From the NCBI GenBank assembly GCA_027579435.1, contig JANBPK010000498.1, forward strand, positions 1-10,220: 10,220 bases of DNA, in the 5' to 3' direction. Position 1 is the first letter of the stretch. Every line of letters starts with the position of its first letter. Both the position numbers and the translations under genes were made by a program. This DNA comes from Candolleomyces eurysporus (Eukaryota; Basidiomycota; Agaricomycetes; Agaricales; Psathyrellaceae). Shown piece by piece: positions 1 to 8,884 of the stretch. The notes under the pieces were generated by a model that saw only the letters and a program-made list of their open reading frames with translations, was not told the origin of the DNA and did no database searches.

Positions 1-1151
1 CGTTGCGAGACCTCCGAACTTCAGCCATCGGTGGAAGACTGGGCACGTCCGAATTGAAGTTGACTTCGAACTGTGCTGAACGGTCGAAAGTGGTCGCGAA
101 ACTGCTTCTGGCCGATTGTGGGTCCGGGATCTGGACAACGTGAACTTTGTCGTCGTTGTAGACGCGTGACGTCCGTTTCTTCGTGAACCACCAATGATGA
201 ATGCGCTGGTCGCGTCGCGTCTTGCGATGGTGACGAAGGAGGATAATGAGGCCAATGATGAAGAGAATGGAGCAGATGACAGCGATAGCGATACCAGCCG
301 CCTGAGGAAGCCCACCGCGGTCGGCTCCTCCATCCTCTCCGCCCGTATTGGTATGAGTGGGAGAGGAACCATTCTGGGTACCAGATGGCGACAACCTGAT
401 CGTTGTCATATCGGAATTGAGGGTTGAGGCACCCGACAATCCGCCTCCCGACCCAACCCCAGGTACACCTCCAGCATTCGCGACGGGCGCACCGGGAGCC
501 GTCCGTAGCTGAGTTAGACGTACCCTGGCCCGAATCGACGTTTGAAGAGCTGGGGAACGGCGATCCAAGATTGTTTCCGCTACTACCATTGACGCCTCCA
601 TTGGAGCTTGAGCCGCCTGGTCCAGCATCGGAACCGTCTAGAGCCGTTGGATATGTCTCCACCACCACCGTTGCCTGTACCTTCAGTCGAGCCTCCGGCA
701 CCGCCAGGAGTAGAAGAGGGAGTTGGGTTCTGCCCTCCGGAATCTCCTTGAGACACGCTGGGGAGCTGGCTGGCCGTTGCCAGAGTTGCCTCCGTTCGAA
801 CCTCCAGCGTTACCCTCTCCGTTTGAAGGATTAGANGGGGCCGGTGCCACCGCCAGTTGAGGGTGGAGATGAAGGAGGAGGAGGAGGAGGAGATGCGACA
901 GGCGCTTGAGTTGGCGTTGGTGTTGGCGAATTGGCGGGCGGCGGTGGAGTGTTTGCCGAAGCGCTCGTGGCAGCTGGAGGAGGGTTGCTGGTTGCTGGTT
1001 TTGCGAAAAGAGTGACTTTAATAGTTGGGAGAATAGGTACGTCGAGACCGATGACCAGTCCCGGCTCCCTACGCTGAACCCGATCATCTGGGCTGGCGCG
1101 GTGGAGCTCCTTCAAATGGGATGATCGTCGTTCATGGCGCTCCAGGTACAT
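1..1151 (-). CDS. Single-pass membrane protein with low-complexity ectodomain (partial, frame-broken)
   Basis: I do not recognise a named family. The ATG at 1151 opens a frame with a basic N-terminus (MYLERHERRSSHLKE) and no obvious signal peptide. A Pro/Thr/Ser-rich stretch with a run of six prolines follows, then about 150 residues rich in Gly, Ser and Asn. A clear transmembrane helix lies at about 300-236 (AAGIAIAVICSILFIIGLII), then a basic stop-transfer segment (RHHRKTRRDQR) and a tail (KVHVVQIPDPQ) still open at base 1. This suggests an exposed N-terminal ectodomain and a cytoplasmic C-terminus, as in many fungal surface or sensor-like proteins; that role is inference. The composition jumps frame at the N at 836, at the C run 760-763, somewhere in about 640-665, and at the C run 494-496. 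Each jump is repaired by removing one base. Assembly error explains this best; a pseudogene or introns are alternatives. Confidence 0.62.
874..891. repeat. (GGA)6 trinucleotide microsatellite
   Basis: Six perfect GGA units on the plus strand read as CCT on the minus strand and encode the hexaproline run of the membrane protein. Being in frame and triplet-based, length changes here would alter only the proline count. Confidence 0.9.
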
Positions 1152-1336
1152 AATCGTTCTGAACTCGAACGAAAGGAGAAGGGGTATAGACTAGAGAGTC
1201 GGGGTTTTTGGAGCTCAAAGGAGTGGAAGGGGTTGAGGTTACCGAGAGGCCCTAAACAAAAATAGTGGTGCGTGTGATGGATGTGAGAGACATATGAGAG
1301 GGAAAAGAAACGTACGCAATACGCCCGTCCCGTAAA

Positions 1337-1343
1337 CTATATA
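1337..1343 (-). promoter_or_regulatory. Possible TATA element of the membrane-protein gene
   Basis: The minus strand reads TATATAG about 185 bases upstream of the ATG at 1151. The position fits a promoter with a 5' leader of roughly 150 bases, but a short AT-rich motif of this kind also arises by chance, and no transcript start can be seen. Confidence 0.2.
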
Positions 1344-3958
1344 CATACGACACCTCATGGAAGGTTTGAACCCGCGTTTATGAAATTTTAGCGTCTTCTT
1401 GACGACAAGACGCTGATGGAGTGACAAGCGATATCAATTAAGCACTTCGGACCGGGGAATATATCCATTCATACCACATGGCATGCCAAAACGGAAACAT
1501 ACCGGACGCGCGCCTTCAGCGCTCAGCCGGACGCAATGCTCTGCGTCGCATATCTATCGTTCCCACTCCACATCAATGGCAAAAAGAACACAACGCCCCC
1601 CTAAAGAAAGCATGCAGTCCCATAGATACCAGCATCATATTCTGAAATACTCTGGATAATGTGGAGCGCCAAGACTGTATAAAGAAGAGTTCCGTTTAGT
1701 GAAGAAGTGAGCAGACCGTGGTCGCGAAGACTTGACATACCCAGGCAAAAGCCAAATCCCCAAGCCATACATAAACACGTCATTTGATACCCTTCTTGCC
1801 GTAACTTCAGTTTTCCCGAGACCGGAATTCCATTCAGAAACTACAGCATCTTCATGTTTGGGACAAATGAATTGAATGAGAGTCGTATTCGACCTTCTTC
1901 CTTTGGAGTTCCAGCTTTGTTTGAGTGGAGTGTCGCTGTAACTCGTATACTTTGCAGAGGAACCGCCGTGCAGGCTCTGGCTCAGAGGTTTTTAGAGTTT
2001 TCATATTCACACCCATAGATTACAGTTTGTGTACTTACCCATAACTTCGGATTAAGGGTCTTTCGTTCAGGGAAGAAAGCGAAACTGTAAATATCCGTCC
2101 GCAAAAAACCCAAAGGAGTATATCTTCCGCTCGAAGCTGCAGATAGTGGAAGAATATTAGAAGGAGGACGGTGCCACAAGTCATATGGGAATCAAGTCTG
2201 GGCTCGACTTCGGAGACGATGATCGTCGTTCTCGGTCGTCCCACTCGTCTTGACAGTCGAGATAGACTTTGGATTGTTCACTCCACAGGGCCCATGGGGC
2301 AGCGCACAGTAATTTCGTAACGTTTAGTGTGAGACGACGCCAGGAACCACGCAAAGCGAACAGGGAGGGGCGCCTATCATCCAAGCTTGACTACGAAGGT
2401 ACCTGGGAGGCTTAGCCGAATAGCGATAGACCGACGACCGCACAAGACACAGGCTTCGGCCATTGATCCCACGACCGACGAAGTGTTGAGCTTCTGCGCA
2501 CTTATCAGAAAGAGTTGGGCAAGCCACACAAGTCAATCAAGCTTCGATAAACACGACTCGAAGCTTCCTGAATAACGCCGCGAATAAGTAACGCATAAGC
2601 GATAACAGGTCGTTCACAATGAAATCAAATGAACCGAGCGGAGTAAAGCTTCACAAAGAGAGAACCTACTTTGGATTTTGTCCTCGTTAAGAGATTTGAA
2701 CGGAGTTGGAGTTTAGGAGAACGCGAAGGGGAGAGGGCCCTGCAAGTTGAGCCATTGTAGCATCAAGAAGGCTTCGAGGTCGTGATGGGAACGAATGGAA
2801 CGCCATCTCCAAAGTCGGGATAATTTCAGGAGCGGCGAAAGCTTGGGTATGGGGGAACACCTAGGGATACGCCACCTTACCCGGGGGGTTTCCAGCGTCC
2901 GTAAGGAGCGGCTCTGAAACACCTCGTAGGAATTATGAAGACTTCTCCACGAGACCGCCCAACCCAAGGAATTCCTCATTGGGTCCACTGAGCACTAAGA
3001 TTTGTTGTTGGATATGGATAGAGATTTGGATGATAATAACCGAGAAAGTTCGTGCTTTGACCGGTTCCAGACAAAGCCTCGACCGTTCTCGGACCACTTC
3101 CGAGCAGAGTCTCGATAAACCGAGGAAAAGCGGGACCGCTCCCCGCCAAGTTATTGAGCAATCTCGCCTCGCTAGAGGTATATCTAGCCCTAACCGAATG
3201 GATGGGCGCATCATCAGGGCCTAATAAATGAATTTAAATCCAGTTATTGAGCCTCTTCCGAGGCCATGGATCGTTATCTCGTGAGAGCGAAAATGACAGG
3301 CGGATCGAGGACGGGGTGGAACGTACATACATATCCCGCAGTATCATGCGCTAGGAAAATGCGGTCACCGTTAGCTTCAGTAGATGCATAACGATATTAC
3401 GTTCTGGTTTGTGCGATCGTCCCCTACGAACTAGGCGGGTCGATGCCTAGTCGGCTGTGGCCGCATGGGCACGATCAGATATGCGGTGAGAGAAAGATAT
3501 CGAGCAACGTACGTGAGCGCCAAAAGGAAGCTTCGTGCGACAGCTTGCAGAGCTCTCCGTCATCTATGACGCCACTAAGAAGCACTCATTGGGAGATAGA
3601 ACGCATCTGCAGGATACACCCTAAATAATTTGGCACCGCTGCCGCCTGAGTTACATACTTGCCTTGAGTTCTGGCTCTCCCATACGACATCTTCTATGTA
3701 GGCGGACAGGAGACTAACTAGCCACCCATGTCAAAGACGTCCAGCGTGTCAAAGTCCAACGCAAGGCCGCTCGCATCTCAAGGGTTCTTTATCGCTTCGA
3801 GAGCCTGGGATGGCTAAATTCCTTCGCGAAATCGGGAAGGCTGGACATATATCTAATCATGGGGCCCTTCGTTAGCCGCTTTCCCGTCGAAAATCACACG
3901 AGAAGGCATGGCGTATTGACTCGCTTACTTGTCATTGCTCCTCCCCAACCTCCACCAC

Positions 3959-3992
3959 AAGAGGCCCGATGAACGGGCATCGCGGACCTCTT
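3959..3992. other. Imperfect hairpin
   Basis: AAGAGG at 3959-3964 pairs with CCTCTT at 3987-3992. Inside it, CCCG at 3965-3968 pairs with CGGG at 3974-3977 around an ATGAA loop, leaving an unpaired stretch on the 3' side. It lies about 160 bases left of the duplicated block, with no gene for it to regulate on either strand. No function is assigned. Confidence 0.3.
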
Positions 3993-4153
3993 TCATTGTG
4001 CGTTTGTTTTCGTCCTCCAGGTGAGATGATCTTGCCGTATGACTAGTGGGCACCACAAGCCATCCTTCTCGCAGTGACATGAGAATCCGATATGGATGAG
4101 CCTTATGATGAACGAAAACGTCAACCAGAGCACGGACCCGAAATGGGTGATCC

Positions 4154-4407
4154 GCGCACTAATGTTTGGCTCGGCCTTTGGATTCAAGCACGGACCCTCC
4201 CAGAAGACGGAAGCAGACTCGACCTGGCACCGCTGCTCCTCATGCGTCTGAGCGATACTAGCACCAGCGCCCCGAGAAATTGAACCATACTAGCTGAATA
4301 TATCGATAAATCTAGCACCACGGTATTAACAGCCGCAGAATCAATAACACACTCCCGGGTCTCCTCCAGCATGAATCTACAATAAAGCACATACCGTCGC
4401 TTGTCCA
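4154..4407 (-). other. 3' flank of the left GDA1 copy
   Basis: Non-coding stretch downstream of the left GDA1 stop codon, aligned with 6889-7144 but with several small indels. It should hold the 3' UTR and polyadenylation region. No AATAAA hexamer is visible on the coding strand, which is common in fungi. The left edge coincides with the duplication boundary. Confidence 0.6.
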
Positions 4408-6143
4408 TCATGCCTTACACTTCAACTCTCCACCTCCAATCATAGCAATCGTAGCACCCAGACACCACCCCAACTCCTTGTTGGCAATCTTCTGTCCGAT
4501 ATCAACTTTGTTCGCTTCCTCAAACTCATACCCTATCCTGAGGAGAGAATGCATGAACGTCAGATCTAGGCACCACTCCGGCCTGCGTTCAATCTCTTCC
4601 ATGAGGCTCGGATTTTCCTTCCAATGCTTCACCTTCTTCCACTCTTCCGGCCCTTTACAAATCGTTCGTGCCATATCCGCAAATGTTTCGACCGTGGTGT
4701 TCTGCTTCGACTGGGAGAGCGGAGGAGGGAGGAGAGGTGCAAGGCGATCGTAGAAGTACGATATGAGGAGGACCCGCCCATTTTTGAACGAATCGAGGAG
4801 CGAGGGCTGGTAGACCCCGTTAAACGAACAAGGCTTCAACTCGCACACCGCGTCCTTCGCCATCACCAGCCCCACCANCCCTCTGACACGCCTCAAACCC
4901 ACCCACGTCCTCACCCGCCATCGTCACTGTCCTCTTCTCCCACGTGACCCTATCGTTGAATTCGACGAATTCAACAGAGCGGTAGGTCGTACGCGCGAGG
5001 CATGGGTTGGGGATGACCTTGATATCAGGGTGGCCGTCCCCGTCTTGGTCTATGGGATGGAATTTGGACGTGGCACCCGGTTGGATGGACGCCATGAACT
5101 CGACGAGACGGTGGACGCGGTTCCTCGCACTCACCAACCCATAGCCCAAATACGAGTGTTGATACAGCTCGTACTTCTTCCCTCCAAACTCCAAATCGTA
5201 TTTATGCTCCCCCTCCTCCAGTCGCACTTCAGACCTAGAAGGATTGAAATTGGGTTCGAAGACGATTTGGGTCGAGGCTCCGCCAAGGTCGAGGACTGCG
5301 AAAGTTGATGTTGAGGATGTCGAAGAGCCAGCGATGGTTCCGAGGAGGTAATTTGCTGTAATCCACAGATAGGCGGCCTCATCCTTCGTATCCAGAATGA
5401 CCACCGGATCCCTGTCCGCCAGCTGGAACTCATACCTCCGCCTGATCCTCTCCTCCACTTTCTCCAGGATATCCGTACTCTGCCTACCCGGAAGCAGCCT
5501 CAANCCCCCCAGTCACTTTGACTGCGACTGGGGTGCAGCTGTGCAACTCTTTGGGTATGACCCTAACGGCCTCGTCTAGTAAGACGTCGAGGCTTTTGGC
5601 GGCGTCGTAGGGCTTTCCGGCGTAGCGAAAGAGTGATTGCGTCGATTTGAAGACCTCATATTCGTATGAAGGGGAGGGCTTGCAGTTGTTGAACTTGTAT
5701 ACGTGCATTCTGGACCCTGTTGACCCTCCTTCGATCATAATAGCATACTGGACGAGGTGAGAGGATGGGTTGTGCGGTTTTGTGCATTGCAGCGTTTTAC
5801 GTGGGTCAGGGTCCGTTTCATATGATAGAGCGGTACCACTGGTTCCTTCGTCCACTGGAAGGATCTCAGTAAAATAGATGTGTAGATAGACAGACGACGT
5901 ACCAACAACATCTTTTCCTCCTCCCCACCCAGTCTTTTGCGCAACACTCTTCCAGTCAAATCTCTTCTGACCGGGTCCCAAAAGCCACACCACGCAAACG
6001 AGCACTGCAGCTCCCACAGCAAACTTTTTCCAACCGAACCGTCTCCAGCCTTTGCCAGGCTGAGGTGGTGCATCCATCATATTCGGTCCCATCCCGCCCT
6101 CGAGCCGGTCATAGTTGCCCGAAAGAGGTGAGATGACAGACAT
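4408..6143 (-). CDS. GDA1: GDA1/CD39-family guanosine diphosphatase, diverged left paralogue
   Basis: The reading frame is interrupted only by single Ns at 5504 and 4878. Alignment with the right copy shows each N is an extra base after a G run; without them the frame runs 577 codons to the stop. It starts at ATG 6143 (MSVISPLSGNYDRLEGG), with an in-frame TAA a few codons upstream. A transmembrane anchor (KFAVGAAVLVCVVWLLG) marks a type II Golgi protein. ACR4 (LDLGGASTQIVFEP) and ACR5 (CSFNGVYQPSL) are intact. ACR1 reads EGGSTGSR instead of DAGSTGSR, ACR2 VTGGLR instead of ATAGLR, and ACR3 DEAAYLW instead of DEGVYAW, although the catalytic Glu remains. The TQPGLSSYA motif is also altered, and three residues are inserted near 4960-4985. 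The C-terminal part shows more silent than replacement changes, so it may still make protein. It could be a weakened enzyme, a pseudoenzyme or an early pseudogene. Confidence 0.85.
4878..4878. other. Ambiguous base causing an apparent frameshift
   Basis: The N follows a GGG run on the coding strand (CAGAGGGNTGGTGGGG). The right copy reads CAGAGGGTGGTGGGG with no base there. It is almost certainly an insertion artefact, not a true frameshift. Confidence 0.85.
5504..5504. other. Ambiguous base causing an apparent frameshift in ACR2
   Basis: The coding strand reads ACTGGGGGGNTTGAGG, where the right copy has ACTGCGGGGTTGAGG. The N is therefore one extra base at the end of a G run. Removing it restores the frame into the next segment and gives the ACR2 sequence VTGGLR. 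Confidence 0.85.
5855..5902 (-). other. Probable 48-bp intron inside the left GDA1 frame
   Basis: On the minus strand this begins GTACGT, has an ACTGAG branch-like motif and ends CCTTCCAG. It is 48 bases long and stop-free, so it reads through as 16 codons. Splicing would join V-V directly to the VDEGTSGTALSYETD segment. It differs from the matching segment of the right copy at 8 of 48 positions while both splice signals are kept, a higher rate than I see in neighbouring coding sequence. Confidence 0.72.
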
Positions 6144-6620
6144 AGCTGCTATCGCCGTTTGTCGTAGAATCGCTTAGGGCTGGCTTAGGCGAACGAAAAC
6201 GAATATTGTCGTTGTTGATTATGCTGATAGTTATTCAGCTTTACAATATGGCAAATAGATAATTCTGGTACTCACCAAATCCTCGTGAGCTGGTGGGTAA
6301 CTCGAGGCAGTAGCGCTGGCGTTGGTGGTCGTCGCACCAAAAGATAGGGCAGTCGATCGAGCGGTAAGCGGAACCGGTTCGAAATCGGGACCAGACCCCT
6401 CTTGCACCGCGACGGAGGCGTTCGAGCTATTAAACTCGGTGGCACCGGTACTGCCGCTGTTCAGATTACTACTGCTCAGCTGGAGCTGAACAGACTTGTA
6501 GTTCCACTGCACTTTCTTCTGGGCCGTAGAGTCTTTGTCACCATCCAGCACGGACAGCGGACAGCGGACTGAGGAATGAGTATTGGGTATGTGAGTGTGA
6601 GGAACAACGTCGCAAGAAAC
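6144..6620 (-). promoter_or_regulatory. 5' leader/promoter region of the left GDA1 copy, with leader intron
   Basis: A probable leader intron runs 6275-6173 on the minus strand: donor GTGAGT, acceptor CCCTAAG, 103 bases. The upstream part aligns with the leader of the right copy. A frame open on the minus strand up to the donor has GTG where the right copy has ATG. Differences between the copies in that frame fall about evenly over the three codon positions, so I treat it as untranslated. An in-frame TAA between the acceptor and the ATG also prevents joining it to GDA1. Confidence 0.55.
6335..6405. promoter_or_regulatory. Near-invariant 71-bp leader block, unit 1 copy
   Basis: This block matches 9071-9141 at 70 of 71 bases (only 6345 differs), while surrounding leader sequence differs at roughly one base in ten. 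It contains AACCGGTT at 6372-6379, overlapping TTCGAA at 6378-6383, and CGATCG near 6354. AACCGGTT is the consensus for Grainyhead/CP2-type factors; that any such factor binds here is inference. Gene conversion or chance could also explain the identity. Confidence 0.45.
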
Positions 6621-6643
6621 TGGACATCTGCTATATCGCAGGG

Positions 6644-6659
6644 CGGGCTGCGCAGCCCG
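6644..6659. repeat. Perfect 16-bp palindrome
   Basis: CGGGCTGCGCAGCCCG is a perfect self-complementary sequence. It sits at the edge of the roughly 30 bases present in unit 1 but absent from unit 2, where only GCAGCCCG remains. This fits either a small insertion in unit 1 or a deletion in unit 2. Confidence 0.6.
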
Positions 6660-6888
6660 TTGGCGTCGTGGATTACATTTCGGCATTTTTCGGGCGTTCA
6701 ATGTAGCTTTGATTCGTCGGGGCAAGATTTACGGCGACCTTGATCGAGCCTCGTAAGGGAGCATGGTAGTAACGATGGAAGAGGGCCCTTTCTCGATTAA
6801 TTGGCATGTGGGCTTCGTGCAGTTGCTGAGCTGAAATTGGTCTCAGCTTCAATGTGTGCAAGAATCAATTCGACTAGTAACAGGTACG

Positions 6889-7144
6889 GCGCACTAAATG
6901 TTTGGCTCGGCCCTTGAATTCAAACAGAGACCCTCCCCAGGAGGCAGAAGTGGACTCGAGCCATCCGCACCGCTGTTCCTCAGTCTGAGTGATACTAGCA
7001 ACAGTTCCACGAGAAATTGATCCATACTAGCTGAATATCGGTAAATCTAACACCACGGTATTAACAACCGCAGAATAAATAACAGACCCCTCCATGAGCT
7101 CCTTCCAGCATGAATTTACAATAAAGCACATACACGCTTGTCCA
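6889..7144 (-). other. 3' flank of the right GDA1 copy
   Basis: Downstream region of the intact GDA1, homologous to 4154-4407. It probably holds the 3' UTR and the polyadenylation site, and must also border the promoter of the left copy, since the two genes run head to tail with only about 1 kb between coding regions. No AATAAA hexamer is seen on the coding strand. Confidence 0.6.
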
Positions 7145-8884
7145 TCATGCCTTACACTTCAACTCTCCACCTCCAATCATAGCAATCGTAGCACCCAGAC
7201 ACCACCCCAACTCCGTGTTGGCAATCTTCTTCCCGATATCGACCTTGTTCGCTTCCTCGAACTCGTACCCCATCCTAAGGAGAGAATACATGAACGTCAA
7301 ATCCAAGCACCACTCCGGCCTGCCTTCGATCTCCTCCATGAGGCTCGGGTTTTGCTGCCAATGCTTCACCTTCTTCCACTCCTCCGGCCCTTTACATATC
7401 GTTCGTGCCGTGTCCGCAAACGTTTCAACCGTGATCTTCTGCTTCGACTGGGAGAGCGGGGGAGGGAGGAGAGGCGCAAGACGGTCGTAGAAGTACGATA
7501 GGAGGAGGACCCGCCCATTTTTGAACGAGTCGAGGAGCGAGGGCTGGTAGACCCCATTGAACGAACAAGGCTTCAGTTCGCACACCGCGTCCTTCGCCAT
7601 CACCAGCCCCACCACCCTCTGACAGGCGTCAAACCCACCCACGTCCTCACCCGCCATCGTCACGTTCCTCTTCTCCTTCGTGATTTCGTCGGTGATCTCG
7701 ACTTCGCGGTAGGTCGTTCGCGCGAGGCATGGGTTGGGGATAACCTCGATATCAGGGTGGCCGTCCCCGTCTTGGTCTATGGGATGGAATTTGGACGTGG
7801 CGCCCGGTCGGATGGATGCCATGAACTCGACGAGACGGTGGACGTGGCTTCTCGCCCTCATCAAACCATACCCCAGATACGAGTGTTGGTACAGCTCGTA
7901 CTTCTTCCCTCCAAACTCCAGATCGTATTTATGCTCCCCCTCCTCCAGTCGTACTTCAGGCCTGGAGGGATGGAAGTTGGGTTCGAAGACGATTTGGGTC
8001 GAGGCTCCGCCGAGGTCGAGGACTGCGAAGGTTGATGTTGAGGATTTCGAAGAGCCAGCGATGGTTCCGAGGAGGTAGTTTGCTGTAATCCATGCGTAGA
8101 CACCCTCGTCCTTCCCATCCATAATGACCACCGGATCCCTGTCCGCCAGCTGGAAGTCATACCTCCGCTTGATCCTCTCCTCCACTTTCTCCAGGATATC
8201 CGTACTCTGCCTACCCGGAAGCAGCCTCAACCCCGCAGTCGCCTTGACTGCGACTGGAGTGCAGCTGTGGAGTTCTTTGGGTACGACCCTAACGGCCTCG
8301 TCTAGCAAGACGTCGAGGCTTTTGGCGGCGTCGTAAGGCTTTCCGGCGTAGGAAGAGAGACCTGGCTGCGTCATTTTGAAGACTTCATATTCATATGAAG
8401 GGGAGGGCTTGCAGTTGTTGAACTTGTATACGTGGATTCTGGACCCTGTTGACCCTGCGTCGATCATAAGAGCATACTGGACGAGGTGAGAGGATGGGTC
8501 GTGCGGTTTTGTGCATTGCAGCGTTTTACGTGGGTCAGGGTCCGTTTCATAGGATAGGGCAGTACCACTGGTTCCTTCGTCCACTGGAGAGACCTCAGTA
8601 AAAAATATGGGTAGATAGACGGATGACGTACCAACAACATCTTTTCCTCCCCACCCAGTCTTCTGCGCAACACTCTTCCAATCAAATCTTTTCTCCCTGG
8701 GTCCCCAAAGCCACACCACGCAAATGAGCACTGCAGCTCCAATAGCAAACTTCTTCCAGCCGAACCGTCTCCAGCCTTTGCCAGGCTGAGGTGGCACACC
8801 CATCCTACTCGGCCCCATCCCGCCCTCGAGCCGGTCGTAGTTGCCGGAACGAGGTGAGATGACAGACATAGCTGCCATCGCCAT
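7145..8884 (-). CDS. GDA1: Golgi guanosine diphosphatase (GDA1/CD39 nucleoside phosphatase), intact copy
   Basis: Uninterrupted frame of 579 codons. GDA1 cleaves GDP, left after mannosyl transfer, to GMP and phosphate in the Golgi lumen; GMP is then exchanged for GDP-mannose. A short cytoplasmic N-terminus leads to a transmembrane anchor at about residues 46-60, giving a type II protein. All five apyrase conserved regions are present: ACR1 IDAGSTGSR (141-149), ACR2 ATAGLR (215-220), ACR3 DGKDEGVYAWITANYLLG with likely catalytic Glu260, ACR4 LDLGGASTQI (289-298) and ACR5 near CSFNGVYQPSL (440-450). The end, LGWCLGATIAMIGGG, is typical of the family. An acidic DQDGDGHPD loop lies at 370-378. 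Starts are possible at 8884, 8878 and 8869; scanning favours 8884, but only 8869 is shared with the left copy. Codons 8631-8584 are probably an intron, giving 563 residues after splicing. Confidence 0.96.
   Translation of the reverse strand: MAMAAMSVISPRSGNYDRLEGGMGPSRMGVPPQPGKGWRRFGWKKFAIGAAVLICVVWLWGPREKRFDWKSVAQKTGWGGKDVVGTSSVYLPIFFTEVSPVDEGTSGTALSYETDPDPRKTLQCTKPHDPSSHLVQYALMIDAGSTGSRIHVYKFNNCKPSPSYEYEVFKMTQPGLSSYAGKPYDAAKSLDVLLDEAVRVVPKELHSCTPVAVKATAGLRLLPGRQSTDILEKVEERIKRRYDFQLADRDPVVIMDGKDEGVYAWITANYLLGTIAGSSKSSTSTFAVLDLGGASTQIVFEPNFHPSRPEVRLEEGEHKYDLEFGGKKYELYQHSYLGYGLMRARSHVHRLVEFMASIRPGATSKFHPIDQDGDGHPDIEVIPNPCLARTTYREVEITDEITKEKRNVTMAGEDVGGFDACQRVVGLVMAKDAVCELKPCSFNGVYQPSLLDSFKNGRVLLLSYFYDRLAPLLPPPLSQSKQKITVETFADTARTICKGPEEWKKVKHWQQNPSLMEEIEGRPEWCLDLTFMYSLLRMGYEFEEANKVDIGKKIANTELGWCLGATIAMIGGGELKCKA
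8584..8631 (-). other. Probable 48-bp intron inside the right GDA1 frame
   Basis: The minus strand begins GTACGT, has ACTGAG near the 3' end and finishes TCTCCAG. It is stop-free and divisible by three, so it encodes TSSVYLPIFFTEVSPV if not removed. It lies in the stem between the membrane anchor and the catalytic domain, where length is unconstrained. Its position and both splice sites match the left copy exactly. Confidence 0.72.

Larger units (their letters stand above)
1152..4153. other. Long intergenic region without a supportable gene
   Basis: About 3 kb in which every open frame is short (at most about 93 codons), frames overlap on both strands, and none shows a recognisable domain, convincing splice structure or repeat-protein pattern. 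The first few hundred bases presumably hold the promoter and leader of the membrane-protein gene. I see no tRNA, rRNA, snRNA signature, transposase motif or long terminal repeat. Small directly repeated words occur, such as AGTTATTGAG near 3150 and 3242, but they do not build into an element. A highly spliced or fast-evolving gene, or a non-coding RNA, cannot be excluded. Confidence 0.6.
4154..6885 (-). repeat. Tandem duplication unit 1 (GDA1 left copy with flanks)
   Basis: This segment aligns over its length with 6889-9579 in the same orientation. Similarity starts near GCGCACTAATGTTTGGCTCGG on the left and fades around AGGT at 6882-6885 on the right. The unit carries the 3' flank, the GDA1 coding region, the leader intron and the upstream leader. 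Compared with unit 2 it has about 30 extra bases near 6620-6655 and a seven-base duplication (ACAGCGG twice) near 6553-6566. A rough count over parts of the alignment gives about 10% nucleotide difference, so the duplication is not very recent. Exact breakpoints are uncertain by several bases. Confidence 0.93.

Noticed and set aside
469..523. A 55-bp intron (GTACGT...GGAG) that would repair one frame break in the membrane-protein gene
   Set aside because: The phase works, but there is no branch-point motif at a usual distance from the acceptor, and one extra C at 494-496 explains this break in the same way as the others.
1120..2231. Shared word GATGATCGTCGTTC at 1120 and 2218
   Set aside because: A single 14-base match with no flanking similarity, not enough to define a repeat.
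2713..3224. Several overlapping frames of 80-93 codons on both strands
   Set aside because: They overlap one another, have no domain, no splice support and no composition typical of the neighbouring genes.
1152..4153. A transposon or viral remnant in the long intergenic region
   Set aside because: No terminal repeats, target-site duplications, or transposase, reverse transcriptase or capsid motifs are visible.
6361..6400. GGTTCGAAATC resembling a tRNA B box in the leader
   Set aside because: There is no A box at a suitable distance, no acceptor stem, and the T stem is imperfect. It is part of the AACCGGTT/TTCGAA block.
7094..8336. Plus-strand and off-frame open frames across the GDA1 genes
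   Set aside because: They appear in both copies as shadows of the GC-rich coding strand and carry no independent protein signal.
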